The notes: a model not told the origin generated them from the sequence alone. A stretch of 64,000 bases of DNA from Rhyzopertha dominica (GCA_025024175.1 QCXZ01000064.1:38833325-38897324); one strand, 5' to 3'; positions 50,097 through 62,659 are shown, numbered from the stretch's first letter. Numbers and translations are program-made.

Positions 50097-50133
<37 letters not shown>
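49405..50133 (+). mobile_element. 5'-truncated LINE, jockey-like RT C-terminus
   Basis: The frame from about 49406 to 50008 begins LRLDPQLTWHSHIDYVTSKT and continues through YIHARLTYGILVWGHSP, LFKLQRRAVRVIANLDY and FNKLPAQIQ. This is the usual C-terminal part of jockey-clade non-LTR retrotransposon polymerases. The endonuclease and RT palm are missing, as in a 5'-truncated insertion, and one base is ambiguous. The 3' end runs into a TTA microsatellite (50099-50132), a common LINE tail. It lies about 430 bp upstream of the WD40 gene. Confidence 0.8.
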
Positions 50134-50568
50134 TAGTGATGAAAACGACAATAATTGACGTGCTGCATGAAAAAAAAACTCATAAAATCATTCACATTGT
50201 GAACAGAATAAACTGTTATTCAAACCACAATTATATGTCAGTTTACTCGAAGTTCTTATAACAAAGTACCTATATTAATGTGATGAGCGATCACGAAAAC
50301 ACTGAGCGGTAAACGATTTTACCCTAACAGGCCAATTCTACCTCAAAAATCCCCTTGTATGAGATTAGAACCGAAAACACCATTTTCATTCTAAGTCCGC
50401 CATTTTGATTTTTTTGATAATTTCCGTAATAACCCCGAGTACAAATTTGGGATAGAAATATCTACTTTTTGGGTTTTGACCAGAAATTATGAAAATTAGC
50501 TCACTGTGCGTCTAGGCGAAATAGTTTGATCAATAACGAAGCTATTAGTGTCCTCCCAAAGTACAAAC

Positions 50569-53500
50569 ATGGAGCTTGATAGCGACACCCAGTCACTACT
50601 AAATTCAGATAATTTCAAATTAAGGTATATTCCAGTACTTAACGTAGGTATTTACTAAACAAGATATAAACTGTTTTAGCTTGGACTCAAACTCGGAAGA
50701 CGTACCATATCCGTGGTACAGCGTTATACGAAATCTAACAACAAATCAGATAGAATCGTTGCAAGCGATATTTTCAGAGAAAATTTTCAGGGATAAACTA
50801 TCCAGAAAGGAGAATGGGGACAGTGGATTAACTAAAGAAGAATTTGTTGACGCAATCGACGAAGTTTACGGTGAGTTAATAATTGCGAAACTATAAGGTA
50901 TATTGGTAGCGTTTTCAAAAGACACAAGACACAAAGAGGTTAACTCCCACATATGTGTGTATAGTTTATATATGAAGTTTTTATCTGAATTCTTGCTGAT
51001 TATTGAATATAAAAACCAGCTATTGAATTTGAAAGGTATTTTTAGATATTGTTTTCCAAAGTTGCGGGACTGATGCTTTAACTCACTCAGTTCATGGAGT
51101 TGTTAAAAGCAACTCTGTAAAACGTTATGTTCAATGTAGTACGAACGTAATAAGATTTAGGGGAAATATTCTTAGTAAATAAAAAAATAAAAAACAATTT
51201 TTTAGCACTTCAAAATGGTTTGCATGCGACATAATAATAATGGAAATGTAGATGGCAATGCCACCTGTCAGCATTACACTGACATGATGTCAATGCCACC
51301 TAGCTGCCTTAACGGGTACTACTTCCTGATGAGCTATAATGATAGCGAAATACCTGCAGTTGGTCGCGGTGCAGACAGCACAGCATAGACATGCTTTTTG
51401 TTTCTACTGAAAGTTGCGTCAAACTCTGCAGCCCTTTGATTTTAATGCTTTTTATTTTAGAACTTAATTTGTATGGAACCACAACTATTCATAATACCTT
51501 ACAACGTCATATCATATCTAAACTACGCTTCAGAACTTTTATATGCCGACAGTTTAAAGTAGTTGTGGCCTTATCTGAAGTAGAACTGATTGTGTTAACT
51601 TGCAAAACAATTTAATCATTATGTACATACAGTGTTAGTCAAAATATAGAATAACAGGCTTAAAATATGAACTTAAAAGAAAAATTTCCTTAATAAATTC
51701 TCTCTCTATTTCTAGCTTTGGAGCTTCTGCAGTGTGCCGTTCACAGTTACGCAGCGCTTGCTCCTCTAGCTTTGTAGTGGTAATGTAAATCAACAGCGTA
51801 TCCCAATTTTGCACTTGCTCTCCTAATTATTCAAGAAATCTAAGGTGAAACACTATCGATAATTTCATAATTTTTGTCGATGATTCCTTTTGATTGGTGT
51901 TTAAGGAATAAAGCGATTTGACATTGTTTTGTACCAGTAGTTTTACGTTATTGTATCTCTCGCAAAACGCGTCTCATGCTACCTGATAGCCATCTGCTGT
52001 AAATTCAATCGATTTTATTACTTGCACCTCGCTACCAACCAACGATGCCCTTAGGTAGTGAAACTTTCGAATGTCTGGTAATCTAACATTGTTTCCTACT
52101 CCAATCATGCATTATAATTTAGGTAATTCAATAAATGGTAATTTGACTGAATTTAAATTTGTAACGGGAACATTGATGCTTGACGAGGAAGACGAACTAG
52201 AGCCTGCATCGGTAGGCAGCATTTGCCAGGCATGCGTGGTTAGAAGTATTTTTCCTAAAGCTATACTGCTAAATCATGTTTAAATTTTGGCCTCGTAATA
52301 CTTTATTCGCTTAAATAAATTTTTACATGAAATTAAGTGTTCAAACTGAAAACCTCCTACGAATCAGTTAGGCGGTATTTCTTGAATTTCATGTTTGATT
52401 ATGGTTTCCAGCTCTTTCAAATTTTATGGTTTTTCTTTGTATACCCGATTTTTTAAATTACCCCAGAAGAAAAATCATCAGGAGACCTAGCGGGCCATTT
52501 AATAGTTCCCCAATGTCTTACCCATTTACCTGGTAATATTTTACACAGATACGGGCAAACAAAATGTGGTGGAAAGCCGTTTTGTTAAAACAAGACATTG
52601 CAGTCTGGCATTCTTCGTCGATCTTCATCGGGAAATAAATGTACAATAGCAGGTCTAGCTTTTTGCAATACATAAAAAGGTTCTGTTTTAGCACTTATTG
52701 GATATTTTTGCATTATATGTTAACCTTTTAAAGTAAACTTCTAAATACTGTATTTCTTGTTATTGCAAATTGTACATCTAATAAATACTGTTTAATATTA
52801 GTACCTATATCATTTAAAAAAGATGCTCCAAGATGATTTGCGATTGTAATAAACATTTCTTTTTAAGGAAGTGCGAGATGCTCACTGCAAGCAATCTTAT
52901 TGTTTGAAGAAATTGATAAAACAGGCAAGCAGACCGTTACCTGGAGCGAATTTATTGAATTTCTCATACAAAACCTAGAAATAAAAGCACCGAAACCAGT
53001 AGAGCTTTCATTATCAGAGATAACAGCAGTTCCACATGTAAAGGTAATTATAGCAAAGCTTAATTATTAGTACCTAATATAAATTAGTGTACCTATTGCA
53101 CTCCTTAGAGAGAAACCGTAATAAAAATAGTTCTACTGGAAACTAACAAGTACTTCTGCTATGCAATTATTTCAAAGCACGGACACGTTGGCTTATACGA
53201 TGGAAATTTGAATTTCTTAATTTCGTACCATGTGATTATGACTAGAGAAGATGTCAGCAAGAATGATGAAGACCGCAGACGGAGGAACAGATGGATTACC
53301 GACGCCGTGTTTTGTTCAGACAATCTTATGTTGATAATAACAAATTCAGCAAGGAGTATTACCATATACGATGCTTCTGGCCTGGAACATGTTGCTGTTT
53401 GGCTTATTATGGGGGCACCTAACATTATTCATGTATGTAGGTGTTATATACTACTCACATTTCGCTAAACTTGAAAAACTATTTTCTTTCATCAACAGAG

Positions 53501-56500
53501 GATTCAATAATTTTAATTTGATAAGCATTTATTTCAGTGCTTTTCGTATTACAATAATTGTGAAAATGGTACCAGTATGTTGCTTATGGGAGACGAGCAT
53601 GGGCAAGTGAGTTCCTTCAAGTTTATACAGCCAAAGAAAGGCCTCTTCGAGAGGAAACAGAACGATAAAATATCCTTATTTTATTGGCAGGTGAATATTA
53701 AAATTTTCTGAAATTATATTGGTAGTTTTTCTATTTATTAATTTAATGTTTGTGAATTTTGAACTGTTATTATAAAACTATATAATATATTCATTGGCTA
53801 AGGGGAAAGCTACTTAGCAAGCAGACAACAAGAGTTTGTTTGAAATTTTCTGTCGCAATCTCATCGTTAACGTCCAGTTTTATTTTTGTTATAATCATTA
53901 CATATTCAGATGTATTTCATTTGAGATGTGGCCAGTTTAACGTAATCGTCATTTATTACACTGATGAAAATGGCACGCTATTACAGTTACCCGAGACACG
54001 ACCTACGTAGGCTGTGCCTGAGACTAATACGGGCACCGTTGATTATGCGAAAACATTTGCAATTTCCAAATCGTGAAATACCTACCTATGGATAACCGCA
54101 ACGTCAGCGTAAATTTATATAGACTAAAAAGGATTTCCGCTCTGCAAATAAATTGGAAAGTCAATCCATCATTCTAAAAAATTCTCACAAATTTCTCACC
54201 TCACTCACAGTATAATAAAGGAACCAGTATGTTTACTCTTTGTCCGCACCTTTGATCTCTTCGTAGAAAGAAGGCGTAGAAGGGCCGCTCTTATTTTTAT
54301 TTTCAAATTCCGACTTTAATCTGGGAATTGCGACTTTAAACTCGGAATTTCTACTACAATCTCGAAATTCCGACTTTAATCTCGGAATTCCGACTTTAAA
54401 CTCGGAATTCCGTCTTTAATCTAGGAAGTCCCACTTTAAACTCAGAATTCTAATTTTAATCTGCGAATTGCGTAGTTAAATCCCGAATTTCAATGCGTAT
54501 ATTTTCAACTCACGATATTCACATGGGCTGGGCGATACCATTAGACAGTTATGGATATTCGGATACCGGTGCAGTATCTATACTATTTAAAAGTATCAAA
54601 GTATCGAAAGTACCTGAAGTATCGAGAGTAGGTATCGAAGTATTTAAAGTACCTATCAAAAGTATTAAAAGTATTAAAAGTTTCGTAGTATCGAAATTAC
54701 AGTGTTTTTTTCACGGGAAAAAGTGACAGGGCGTCATCACTGACGTCACTGCGCAGTGGTTCTATTTTCGAACAAGGTCAGCTGTTGGAATAATTATCCC
54801 ATAGGCGTCGAAACAGGTTTACTATAGCGGTAAAGCAGCCAAGAAGGCTGGAAAGTTGCAAAAGAACATCTCGAAGAGCGACAAGAAGAAGAAACGCCGA
54901 AGGAAGGAGAGCTACGCCATTTACATTTACAAGGTACTGAAGCAGATCCACCCCGATACCGATACCTCCAGTAATATATCCATAAAATATTTTCGGCACA
55001 CCACTGGTATCGTGATGAATACATAGCTGTACATAGGCAACCCCGCTCGCCGTGCATATGACGTTACCACTTGATGACGTCGCTATCACTTTTTCCCGTG
55101 AAAAACACTGTACTTATAGTATCAAAGTATAAAAAGTATCGAAAATATCGAAGTATTGAAAGTATCGAATATATCAAAAATATAAAAGTTACTTCACTAT
55201 AATATAGGTGTTATTAGGTGGAATATGCTGAGGCACATGTATAATATACGTATGAAATGTTATATCCAGTTATAAAAATCGCTGCAAATTGAATCAATAC
55301 TTCCACATCCAATTGTCAAAATGACATTTACGTTCTTATTTTTTATGCTATACGATTAGTAATGAGCTTTTGAGCAATTTTTCTCTACACATTTTTTCTA
55401 AGACAAACAGTCCTCGTGACATTAACAAAAATATATAAATTTTTAAAATCGGTTTTTTCCAAATAACTCGAAAATTATTAACTTAACAAAAATAATTACA
55501 AGAGTGCTTTCTGATCAGAAATTTGATTTTCTATATAATACCAAAATTTAAAAAAAATCGTACGAGCAGGTTCCGAAATAGGTTTTTTCGAAATATTTCG
55601 AAAATGTCAAAATTTTGGATAAATTTTCTAAAACACTTTTTGTGAGAAATTTCATTTACTATCTGATGGTATTCTTATTTTTTAAATATATTAAATATAT
55701 TCGGAGATATTTAGGAAAACCGTTTTCTTTAAGTGTCGCTTTTTTGCTAATATCTTCTAAACAGTTTGCTGCACCAAAAATTTATAAGAGCTAATAATAC
55801 TCGCAGTTATATTACTAATCACATACTAAAACGAAAAAAACATAAAAATTTGCAAAAAAGGGTAGTTACCCCCTAATTTTGCCCCCTTCCCGGTACCCTA
55901 CTTACCCCACAAACAATAGGTCGCTTTGGGTAGTTGAGATTTATACGTTTGTCAAATTTCAAGTTCATATATTAAGTCTTTCGAAAGTTATCGTGTCCAC
56001 AAACAATACCACAGACACACAGACAAGAAATTTTTTTTGCTCAAATTTTGTTTTTTTGCGTTTTCAGCTATTTTAAAGTGAATGAGCAAATAAAAATTTT
56101 TGAAAGTTTTTTTCGCGAAACAATACTTCCCATCCGTTGGGTGTGGAAGTAATTATGAAAAGATGAATCACTATAGATTATTGTATTGTATAGATTATTG
56201 TATTATTGTATTGTAGCGCAACAAATCCCCTGGAATGCTCGACGAGCTACGACTTTTTCCTTTCACAACTTTAGATACTTATCATGCTTTAATTAATTCT
56301 ATATTTCGATACCTTCGATATCTTTGATGCTGTCAATATTTAGGACGCATCTATTTTTTTTCGATACGTACTTTTCCAATTGTATTGTTTCAATTTTTAT
56401 ATATTTCCATTACTTTTAATATCGCCGATGCTGCAATACCTATGAAGCTTTTCATACATTAAATTATTGCAATACCCGCTATTTTCAACACATTTGATAT

Positions 56501-59271
56501 TTTCCACAAGTCAGATACTGTTGATACTCTCTATACTTTAATACCACGACAAGGTAGTATAGATCCTCCATACCGGCAAAAGTAATCATACTTTGAGTAA
56601 GTATTGATATTCTGTCCAGCCGCTATCAGTGCTTCGATATTTTCAATACATTTGATAATTTCGGTACTTCAGATGCTTTTGAATATTTTCGAATACTTTC
56701 GATACTTCGATAGTTTTCAATACTTTCGATACTTTTGAGTAGGTATGGAAACTTTACCCAACCCTAGTATTCACTTCCTTGGACAATATAACACGACAAG
56801 CGATGTTTAAAATATAGGCATTGAAATTCTGCATTTAATTACGTAATTCGCATATTAAAGAAGTCGGAATTCTGAGATTAAAGTCGGAATTCCGAGTTTA
56901 AAGTCGGAATTATGAGATTAAAGTCGGAATACCGGGATTAAAGTAGGAATTCCGAGATTAACGTCGGAATTTGAAAATAAAAATAAGAGTGGCCCTTCAT
57001 GCCTTCGTAGGTTAAACCTTCCAAGGAAATTACACGTGCTTCTTCTAAATATGTAGACACCTACCTATGAAATTTGATACATCCACCTGGTTGCGGATTA
57101 CTATTGCAGCCCATGGCATAACAGTATTTCAATATTTCGTGATGTAACACCTAATAATTTAACTATTTATTTTGATTACACGGCTGCTACTTTACTTTCA
57201 AGAGAATGCTGTACACTCACCATCGAGCATCCGTCTCACTTCAACGTTTCGGCTTCACATCCTAACCTGACTAATGATCCTTAGGACGCGCTCCAGTTCC
57301 CTCCCTTTACTTCATTGGTATAGACAAAACCTGCTCTGGCATGTGTCTACTAGACCTAAGCGGCACCGATGAGCTTGAACAAAAGCGAAACGGATCCGTC
57401 TGCAGCATAGCAAAGATAACCGGACAAGCATTTTAATGTGTTAAACTTGCAGTCAGCGCTTCTACTTCATTTAACATACTTAAGCAGGATTTCAATAGCT
57501 ATAGTCAACATTATTATACATAGTAAAACCACTTTACATGTAGTAAGCGGCAAATAGAGTTTTCTCTGCATTGAAGGTTGTTTATTCAGAACTGGACGTC
57601 TAACTTATTACCCTCTTATCACAATGATCAGACATGCATGATGTAACTATTTTACAATATTTGAAACAGTATGACGTATTGCTCGCGGCTTTGGGCGACA
57701 CGTCAGCAGGTCAGAATAATAAGGGATATCTAATTATAATGCCCACTGCTGCAACGAGCACAACGTCACGTAGGTACAGTAAAAAAACATTTAATAAAGA
57801 ATAGACGTATTACAGGAAATGGCAACTCAAATCGAATTTGTTCTCTTCAAAATGCACGGAAAATTTCATAATGATGGTATTCAACGTTTATGCTACTTCG
57901 GCAAAACTGGAATTATTATAACTTGCAGCAGGGATCCAAAGGCGTCCGTTGTAAGCAAACATATTGCTAACAGGAAGAAACCATATGTGTTTAAGATGCA
58001 TCGAGTAAGTCCATGAGTTTATTAGCGCAATCATAAAAGTTATGTAAATTTCTAAACAATAAATAAGTTTAATGAGTGATATTAGCAATCAACCCAATAT
58101 AATGTCTATAGCTTTTATTCTATTACAGTTATTATCAATTAAGCAGATTGAAAGCAAGTCGGTTTGTGCTTTGTTTTTTTCCTCTGTTTTTGTGCTCTCT
58201 TTTCGTAATTGTTCAAGAGCACGCGTATTTTTTAGGGTGCATTTTGCTTTGCCGTTAGNGAGGTGCTAAAGATNCTGATATCAGGGAGTGATGACGGCCT
58301 CATAAGAATCTGGAACTGTGTTGTCANATCAAACCCAGTTGCTATTCTCTCAACACATCGTTGTGGAATAGTTGACATACAAATTTGCGACAGTCAGCAG
58401 TTGTTCTTCAGCTGCTCTCGTGATGGCGTTATAAAACTATGGGAAGCAAAGGATTATAGTTGCTTGCAAACTTTGAAACTCCGGTTTCCTGTTTTCGGAG
58501 TTATGGGCAAAATTGTTGAGTGGGGTACGACAAGTATTTATACCGGCCCTAAAAGATCATCGTTTGAAGATGATGAAAATAGCTATGACAATTGGGAACG
58601 TTCGAATATACTTATAGCTTGTTGCAACTATCTGGCAAAAATAACTTTAGTTTTTTCGAACAGTGAATTGCAGCAAGCTTGCGAATTTCCTGTTTTACCA
58701 CCTCCACCTCTACAGAACAGTGTACTCATACCAGCTACATGGAACATTGCAGATGATGCGAATAATATTGTTCAAAATTCTAAGTAAAAAGTTCGTCACA
58801 ACCGAAATAGTGACATTATATTTAATCGGTTTACAGGCTTGATCCCACTGAACTAGATGAAGTAGTAGAAAACCGCATAAAAGAACTAGATTTTATTTTG
58901 GAACGAGATGTCATTGCAGAATATGGCTTGGTGCAAGACATCAATTACAAAATATCGACATTGGAACGGAAGAAACTTGATGTAATAACTTGCCTTGAAT
59001 TCTCCATTTTTATATTTGATACAATCTGTTTTATTAGATGCAATGGTCAGTAGCCCAGTGTGCGCCCTATGTGGCGTTGGATTTGCACAACATCGAAGAA
59101 ATTGTCCTTCCACCAGATTTACCCGTCCCAAAGGATAACTCAGTTGTTAGATTGATTGAGAAGACAAGGAAAATGTTAACAAAAGCTAATTCAAAGGACC
59201 AGCTGTTTTCAGAGCCTTCATCAAGTAGATCTAGATCTTCCAGGAGTAGTGTAATAGAATTTAACTTCTAG
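50569..59271 (+). CDS. EF-hand and WD40-repeat protein (nine exons, 671 aa)
   Basis: Probably a scaffold protein of the WDR49/WDR64/WDY-like group, whose known members are linked to cilia or sperm. That link is by family resemblance only. Exons: 50569-50624, 50680-50870, 52868-53043, 53109-53432, 53538-53690, 57816-58004, 58236-58783, 58837-58981 and 59038-59271, all GT-AG and in phase. Residues 83-115 hold an EF-hand with loop [12 protein letters not shown] (99-110). A degenerate EF-like segment precedes it ([11 protein letters not shown]). From residue 142 on there are beta-propeller repeats, including [22 protein letters not shown] and [15 protein letters not shown]. Residues 546-600 are charged and probably helical, and the C-terminus is Ser/Arg-rich. 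Intron 5 (4.1 kb) is packed with nested repeats yet the coding phase is unaffected. Three ambiguous bases fall in exon 7. The ATG at 50569 is the first available. Confidence 0.88.
52330..52640 (-). pseudogene. Tc1/mariner-type transposase fragment in WD40 gene intron 2
   Basis: On the minus strand, pieces reading [32 protein letters not shown] and a shifted DFSSGVI match the DDE_3 transposase order (GAPPH, then GRWIGRRG-WPARSPDL, then DFFLWG). Stops and a frameshift show decay. It is a fragment of the same superfamily as 3016-3637. Confidence 0.6.
53691..54258. other. Start of WD40 gene intron 5
   Basis: Nothing recognisable before the nested repeat block. Confidence 0.4.
54700..55110. mobile_element. 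411-bp TA-flanked mini-transposon carrying an H2B fragment
   Basis: The ends CAGTGTTTTTCACGGGAAAA are inverted (about 28 bp, with small differences). A TA dinucleotide flanks both sides, as expected for Tc1/mariner-type insertion. It interrupts the GTATCGAAA array of the surrounding element. The interior is GC-richer than its surroundings and includes a piece of histone H2B. Confidence 0.7.
54805..55026 (+). pseudogene. Histone H2B N-terminal fragment
   Basis: From 54826 the plus strand reads [20 protein letters not shown], then [20 protein letters not shown], then [10 protein letters not shown]. This is the basic tail and start of the first helix of histone H2B (family consensus [25 protein letters not shown]). 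After DTDTSS the frame diverges and reaches a stop at 55024, so the histone fold is incomplete, and no ATG is in frame. The coding part is preserved well compared with the neutral sequence around it. It is a captured, truncated copy and not a working histone gene. Confidence 0.85.
55431..56156 (-). repeat. Unclassified interspersed repeat, copy B
   Basis: Inverted copy of 1271-2024 with the same blocks (GAGTGCTTTCTGATCAGAAA and the TCTG-rich tract, here partly lost). It is nested in the composite element in intron 5 of the WD40 gene. Confidence 0.7.
57011..57810. other. End of WD40 gene intron 5
   Basis: Mostly unrecognised. A GATGAGCTTGAACAAAAGCG motif near 57370 recalls the right arm of the palindrome at 6110-6360. 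Confidence 0.35.
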
Positions 59272-59295
59272 TATAAATATCTGCTTGAATTTTTT

Positions 59296-59301
59296 AATAA
59301 A
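59296..59301 (+). terminator. Polyadenylation signal of WD40 gene
   Basis: AATAAA about 25 nt after the stop codon of the WD40/EF-hand gene. Confidence 0.65.
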
Positions 59302-59680
59302 TTTGTACTCTTTTAAAGCGTCTTTTATGTTGTGAATGATTTGTAATATAAGCAGGGCCGGCCGGTAAGCGTATAAGACGCCGCACCTCCATAGGCCCCA
59401 CGGCGTCAATGACTAATTTAGAAAAATAAACTTTTTTAGGCGGTACTCATAGGAGACATTGTTTGAGAAAAAAGGAAAACCATACACATATTCTCTGACG
59501 CTAGAACGGTCATAGGCTTGTTAGACTGTCAAAGTATATATGCGGTCGAGTTCAGTGAGGGTGCGATAAACCAATAATGGTTCTGTTTTGGTGACAGTTA
59601 CCTACGTTTCATAACAGCGCCGTTTCGTAAGTGTATTTTCATAGCAACGACATACTATGAAAAAAATGTTCATAGGCAGT

Positions 59681-59913
59681 AACGTCGATGATATTTTAAT
59701 GGCTTAAGAGGCATAAGAAATTAAAAAGTATTGCCAGTCTTGACCGAGATTTGAACTCGGAACCTTTTCAACACTGAATAGGGCCTTAATAGCTCAGTGG
59801 ATAGAGCTTTTGACTAGTGTTCAAAAGGTCCCGAGTTCATATCTCGGTCAAGGCTGGCAATACTTTTTCATTTCTTCTTATGCCTCTTAACCCATTAAAA
59901 TATCATCGACGTT
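59681..59913. mobile_element. Palindromic tRNA-like SINE, second copy
   Basis: Outer arms of about 95 nt are inverted (AACGTCGATGATATTTTAAT at 59681 and its complement ending at 59913). A tRNA-like sequence on the plus strand at 59783-59854 has GCCTTAA/TCAAGGC acceptor arms, a TAGCTCAGTGGATAGAGC A box, anticodon loop CTAGTGT (AGT, Thr type) and a GAGTTCATATCTCGG B box. A downstream tail with TTTCAGGCAATAATTAAC resembles the tail of the element at 47037-47449, so the two form one family. Here the A-box part lies in the loop, so only half of the tRNA is duplicated. Confidence 0.65.
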
Positions 59914-59919
59914 AATTAT

Positions 59920-61580
59920 AAACAAATTTCAGGCAATAATTAACAATAATACGGATTATTTTATTGGATACCAAATTTTACATAAATCTCATTCAAGGCA
60001 GGTTTAAATTCGATACCAATAATTTTTCAGTGAAATGGGACTTACCAAAATCAAATATCGTGTTATATGCAACTGGTAATTCGTATTTGGATAAGCAGCT
60101 GATGTTACCTAAATCGTAAGGGCAGAATATGTATCCACTAAATAATCAACACATTTTGTTATACGTTCATCTTAGCTTGTAATTTACTTAAATGAAAGGC
60201 AAGACAGTATTCTACTTTACTTACTGACAGATAAGTGTATTTTAAGAATTTTGCAATTTCTTAAAAATTATTCAAAAATCAATGTCTTTTCCACTATATT
60301 GATTTTTTAAATTGTTATTGAAGAATTTCTATTAAATCAAAACTCCGCACATTAATGGATCAGTTCACTGTTTCCAATTTCTGTTTCGCTTTTATATTTT
60401 ACAGGCAATTAAATCTCTTGAATTTTGCTCCATTAAAATTGATTATGTTGGAGAATACATATCGATTTGTGGCTACACATTAAAGATGGTTAGGTGGATG
60501 GATTTTTCAGTCAGTTGCCATTTTCGAAGTTCCAAATATCTTATTTCCCATCTACACTCTTCAAACAATCCTTGTATAATGCTGTTGTCTTCATTTTTAG
60601 GAGGCAATAAACAATGTTAATTTTNGTAGCAATGAATTAAAAATAAATGGTTAAAAAGTTTCGTGTATTACGAAAAGGTTCCATNAATATGCATCAATTC
60701 ATGCACGAAAACTGTTGAAGATCCAGTTATTTTTGTCCGGCTGGCAACAGCGCTCTTGACGCAAATATGTTGGTGTTGGTNCTACTGCGTTTTTGTNATC
60801 CAAAAGGAACTGTCAAGCACGCTAATATGTTTTGTATTACCTGATTAATTTTCGCTGTTTTCGTGACTTCTTTTCACCCCAAAGGTCAACAAAAACGCGA
60901 CTAACTCTTTACCCCACCTGGTGACTAAAACGTTATCGATGCCAAAGCCAAGCGGTCTATATTGGTGCTTAACAAGTACAACCAAATAACTCATAGTATG
61001 ATCATATTAAAAAAAAAACACGTATCCACGTCACCACAGTTATACGTATTTAATATTGTTGTACTTGTTATAGTATTGAAGATGGCTGCTGGGCAGATGA
61101 AATGCTATCATATTGCATTTGGGTTTGCAAATATATATACTATAATAAAGACCATTGATCTTTACCACCAGGTCGAATTCCCCCAAGATATTTCTGCTTA
61201 ATATTGACAAGTAAATGACCACAAACAATTTCCTTCAGTACACTATAATAATATATACTACACGGTTTATAAGAAAACCTTTGTTCAGGTGCTAGGTACG
61301 GCAATAAAATTTGAGATATTTTCCCCGAATTTGCGTCTTATAACCAAAACGACGAACTTTCCTGCGTATTTAAGAGAATATACCTATACCCACAAGACTG
61401 CAGATTAGGACACTCGTACAACTATATTTTTACTACCTACCCCCATACCTTATAACGAAATTATAAATTTCCGGCCTTACATTTTCTTCCAGTATTAAAA
61501 ACGATTTGTTGAAAGTGAAGTGTCGTAGGGATTCGTTGTAGTGTGAGATTTGGTTTTGTTCTGCAATGTAGAAGTTCTAA
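59920..61580. other. Intergenic, nothing recognised
   Basis: AT-rich sequence with short frames only, and a few ambiguous bases near 60625-60800. Confidence 0.4.
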
Positions 61581-61587
61581 ATCATTA

Positions 61588-62659
61588 AAATAACTAAAGG
61601 CAAACCTTCTGCTGTTCACGGATGTTACCAATATCGCCTGTATCGCAAAGATAACGAAGAAGTGATTACATGGACCTGTATTAGAGAACACCATCATCAC
61701 TGTACCGGCAGAATGAAGAGCAAGAGTGAATCAATACTGAGGTAACGCTGCATTCGTATGTACCGGACATAGCTTTAGTAGAAGTAAAAAAGGCTACATA
61801 ATATATTGCAAAAAAGCAAGCTCTAAAGGAAGATGTTCTTATTCCAGCCATTTATCGTGAGAAATTTGGAAGCCTTGATTTTGTAACAGAAGTTTCGCTA
61901 TATGTATCCTGAAACGTATTTTTCGGCAGCAGTAAAGGAAGACAATAGTTAGGAACCGTCATCTGCAGATCACATCGATTTTCCCAATATTAAAACTACC
62001 ATGCAATCAATCCTTTTTGTTCTTTGATGATACCGAAGATAGAGAACGAATTTTGTGTTTTTTAAAACCAACTGGAAAGAAAATGTTAAAGACTAAAATT
62101 GCCTTTTTGTGAATGGTACTTTCAAGAGCTGTTCCAAACAGTTCACACAAAGATATACGTCGACGTTGTAGTAATCCCAGTCGTATATGCCCTCCTGCCG
62201 AACAAGAGGGCGAGAATATATTCAAGATTTTTTTACCCTGCTCTCAAGGAAACTAAGCGGCTGGAAACCAAAGCCGGTCACCATTGATTTTCAAGAAGCT
62301 GCTATTCAGGAGCTAAAGGCTATATTACCAAAAACAAATATTAATGGCTGTAATTTCTACTTTAATCAGGCTATCGGAAGAAAAATTCAAGCCGTTGGGC
62401 TTACAGCAGCGTACAATGATGAAAATATAAAACTTCATTAAAGGATGTGCTCGGCTCTGCTTACTTACCAGTACATCTTGTAGAAGAGGGTTGGCTTATC
62501 ATACAAGAGGATACACCACATGACGACAAAATGATAGAATTCTATAACTACTTTGTCGAGCAATGGCTGGAGAACTTTGTGATAACAATCGAACTGTGGA
62601 ATTGTTGTCTTCGTCACACAACCGCCAATGCTCTAGAATGGTGGCACAGCTTCAGGTAA
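61588..62659 (+). pseudogene. Decayed MULE-type transposase gene with FLYWCH zinc finger
   Basis: The N-terminal part reads KGKPSAVHGCYQYRLYRKDN, then EEVITWTCIREHHHHCTGRM, a FLYWCH-type zinc finger. The central region (62099-62441) shows VIPVVYALLPNK, TIDFQEAAIQELKAILP and GCNFYFNQAIGRKIQAVGL, the MULE transposase pattern (VPLVYALLPNK, D-E-AA, GC-FH--Q---RK). The C-terminal part (62447-62659) continues with EGWLIIQEDTP and ALEWWHSF. Stops and at least two frameshifts separate these parts. Such FLYWCH-MULE genes are common in insect genomes. This copy is dead. Confidence 0.7.

Larger units (their letters stand above)
54259..57010. mobile_element. Foldback-like composite element with 20-bp subrepeat arms
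   Basis: The ends are inverted: GAAGGCGTAGAAGGGCCGCT at 54270 and a variant ending at 57006. Both lead into TTATTTTTATTTTC and then arrays of a 20-bp palindromic unit (GGAATTCCGACTTTAAACTC type) at 54305-54490 and, inverted, 56855-56975. Further in, both arms are rich in GTATCGAAA units (54580-54700, 55110-55190, and inverted 56270-56760). CTTCGTAG occurs next to both ends (54259-54266 and 57003-57010) and may be an 8-bp target duplication, though the left end then has extra bases. Two other elements are nested in it. No transposase is seen. Confidence 0.6.

Noticed and set aside
54794..55057. 87-codon minus-strand frame
   Set aside because: It is the antisense shadow of the histone H2B fragment.
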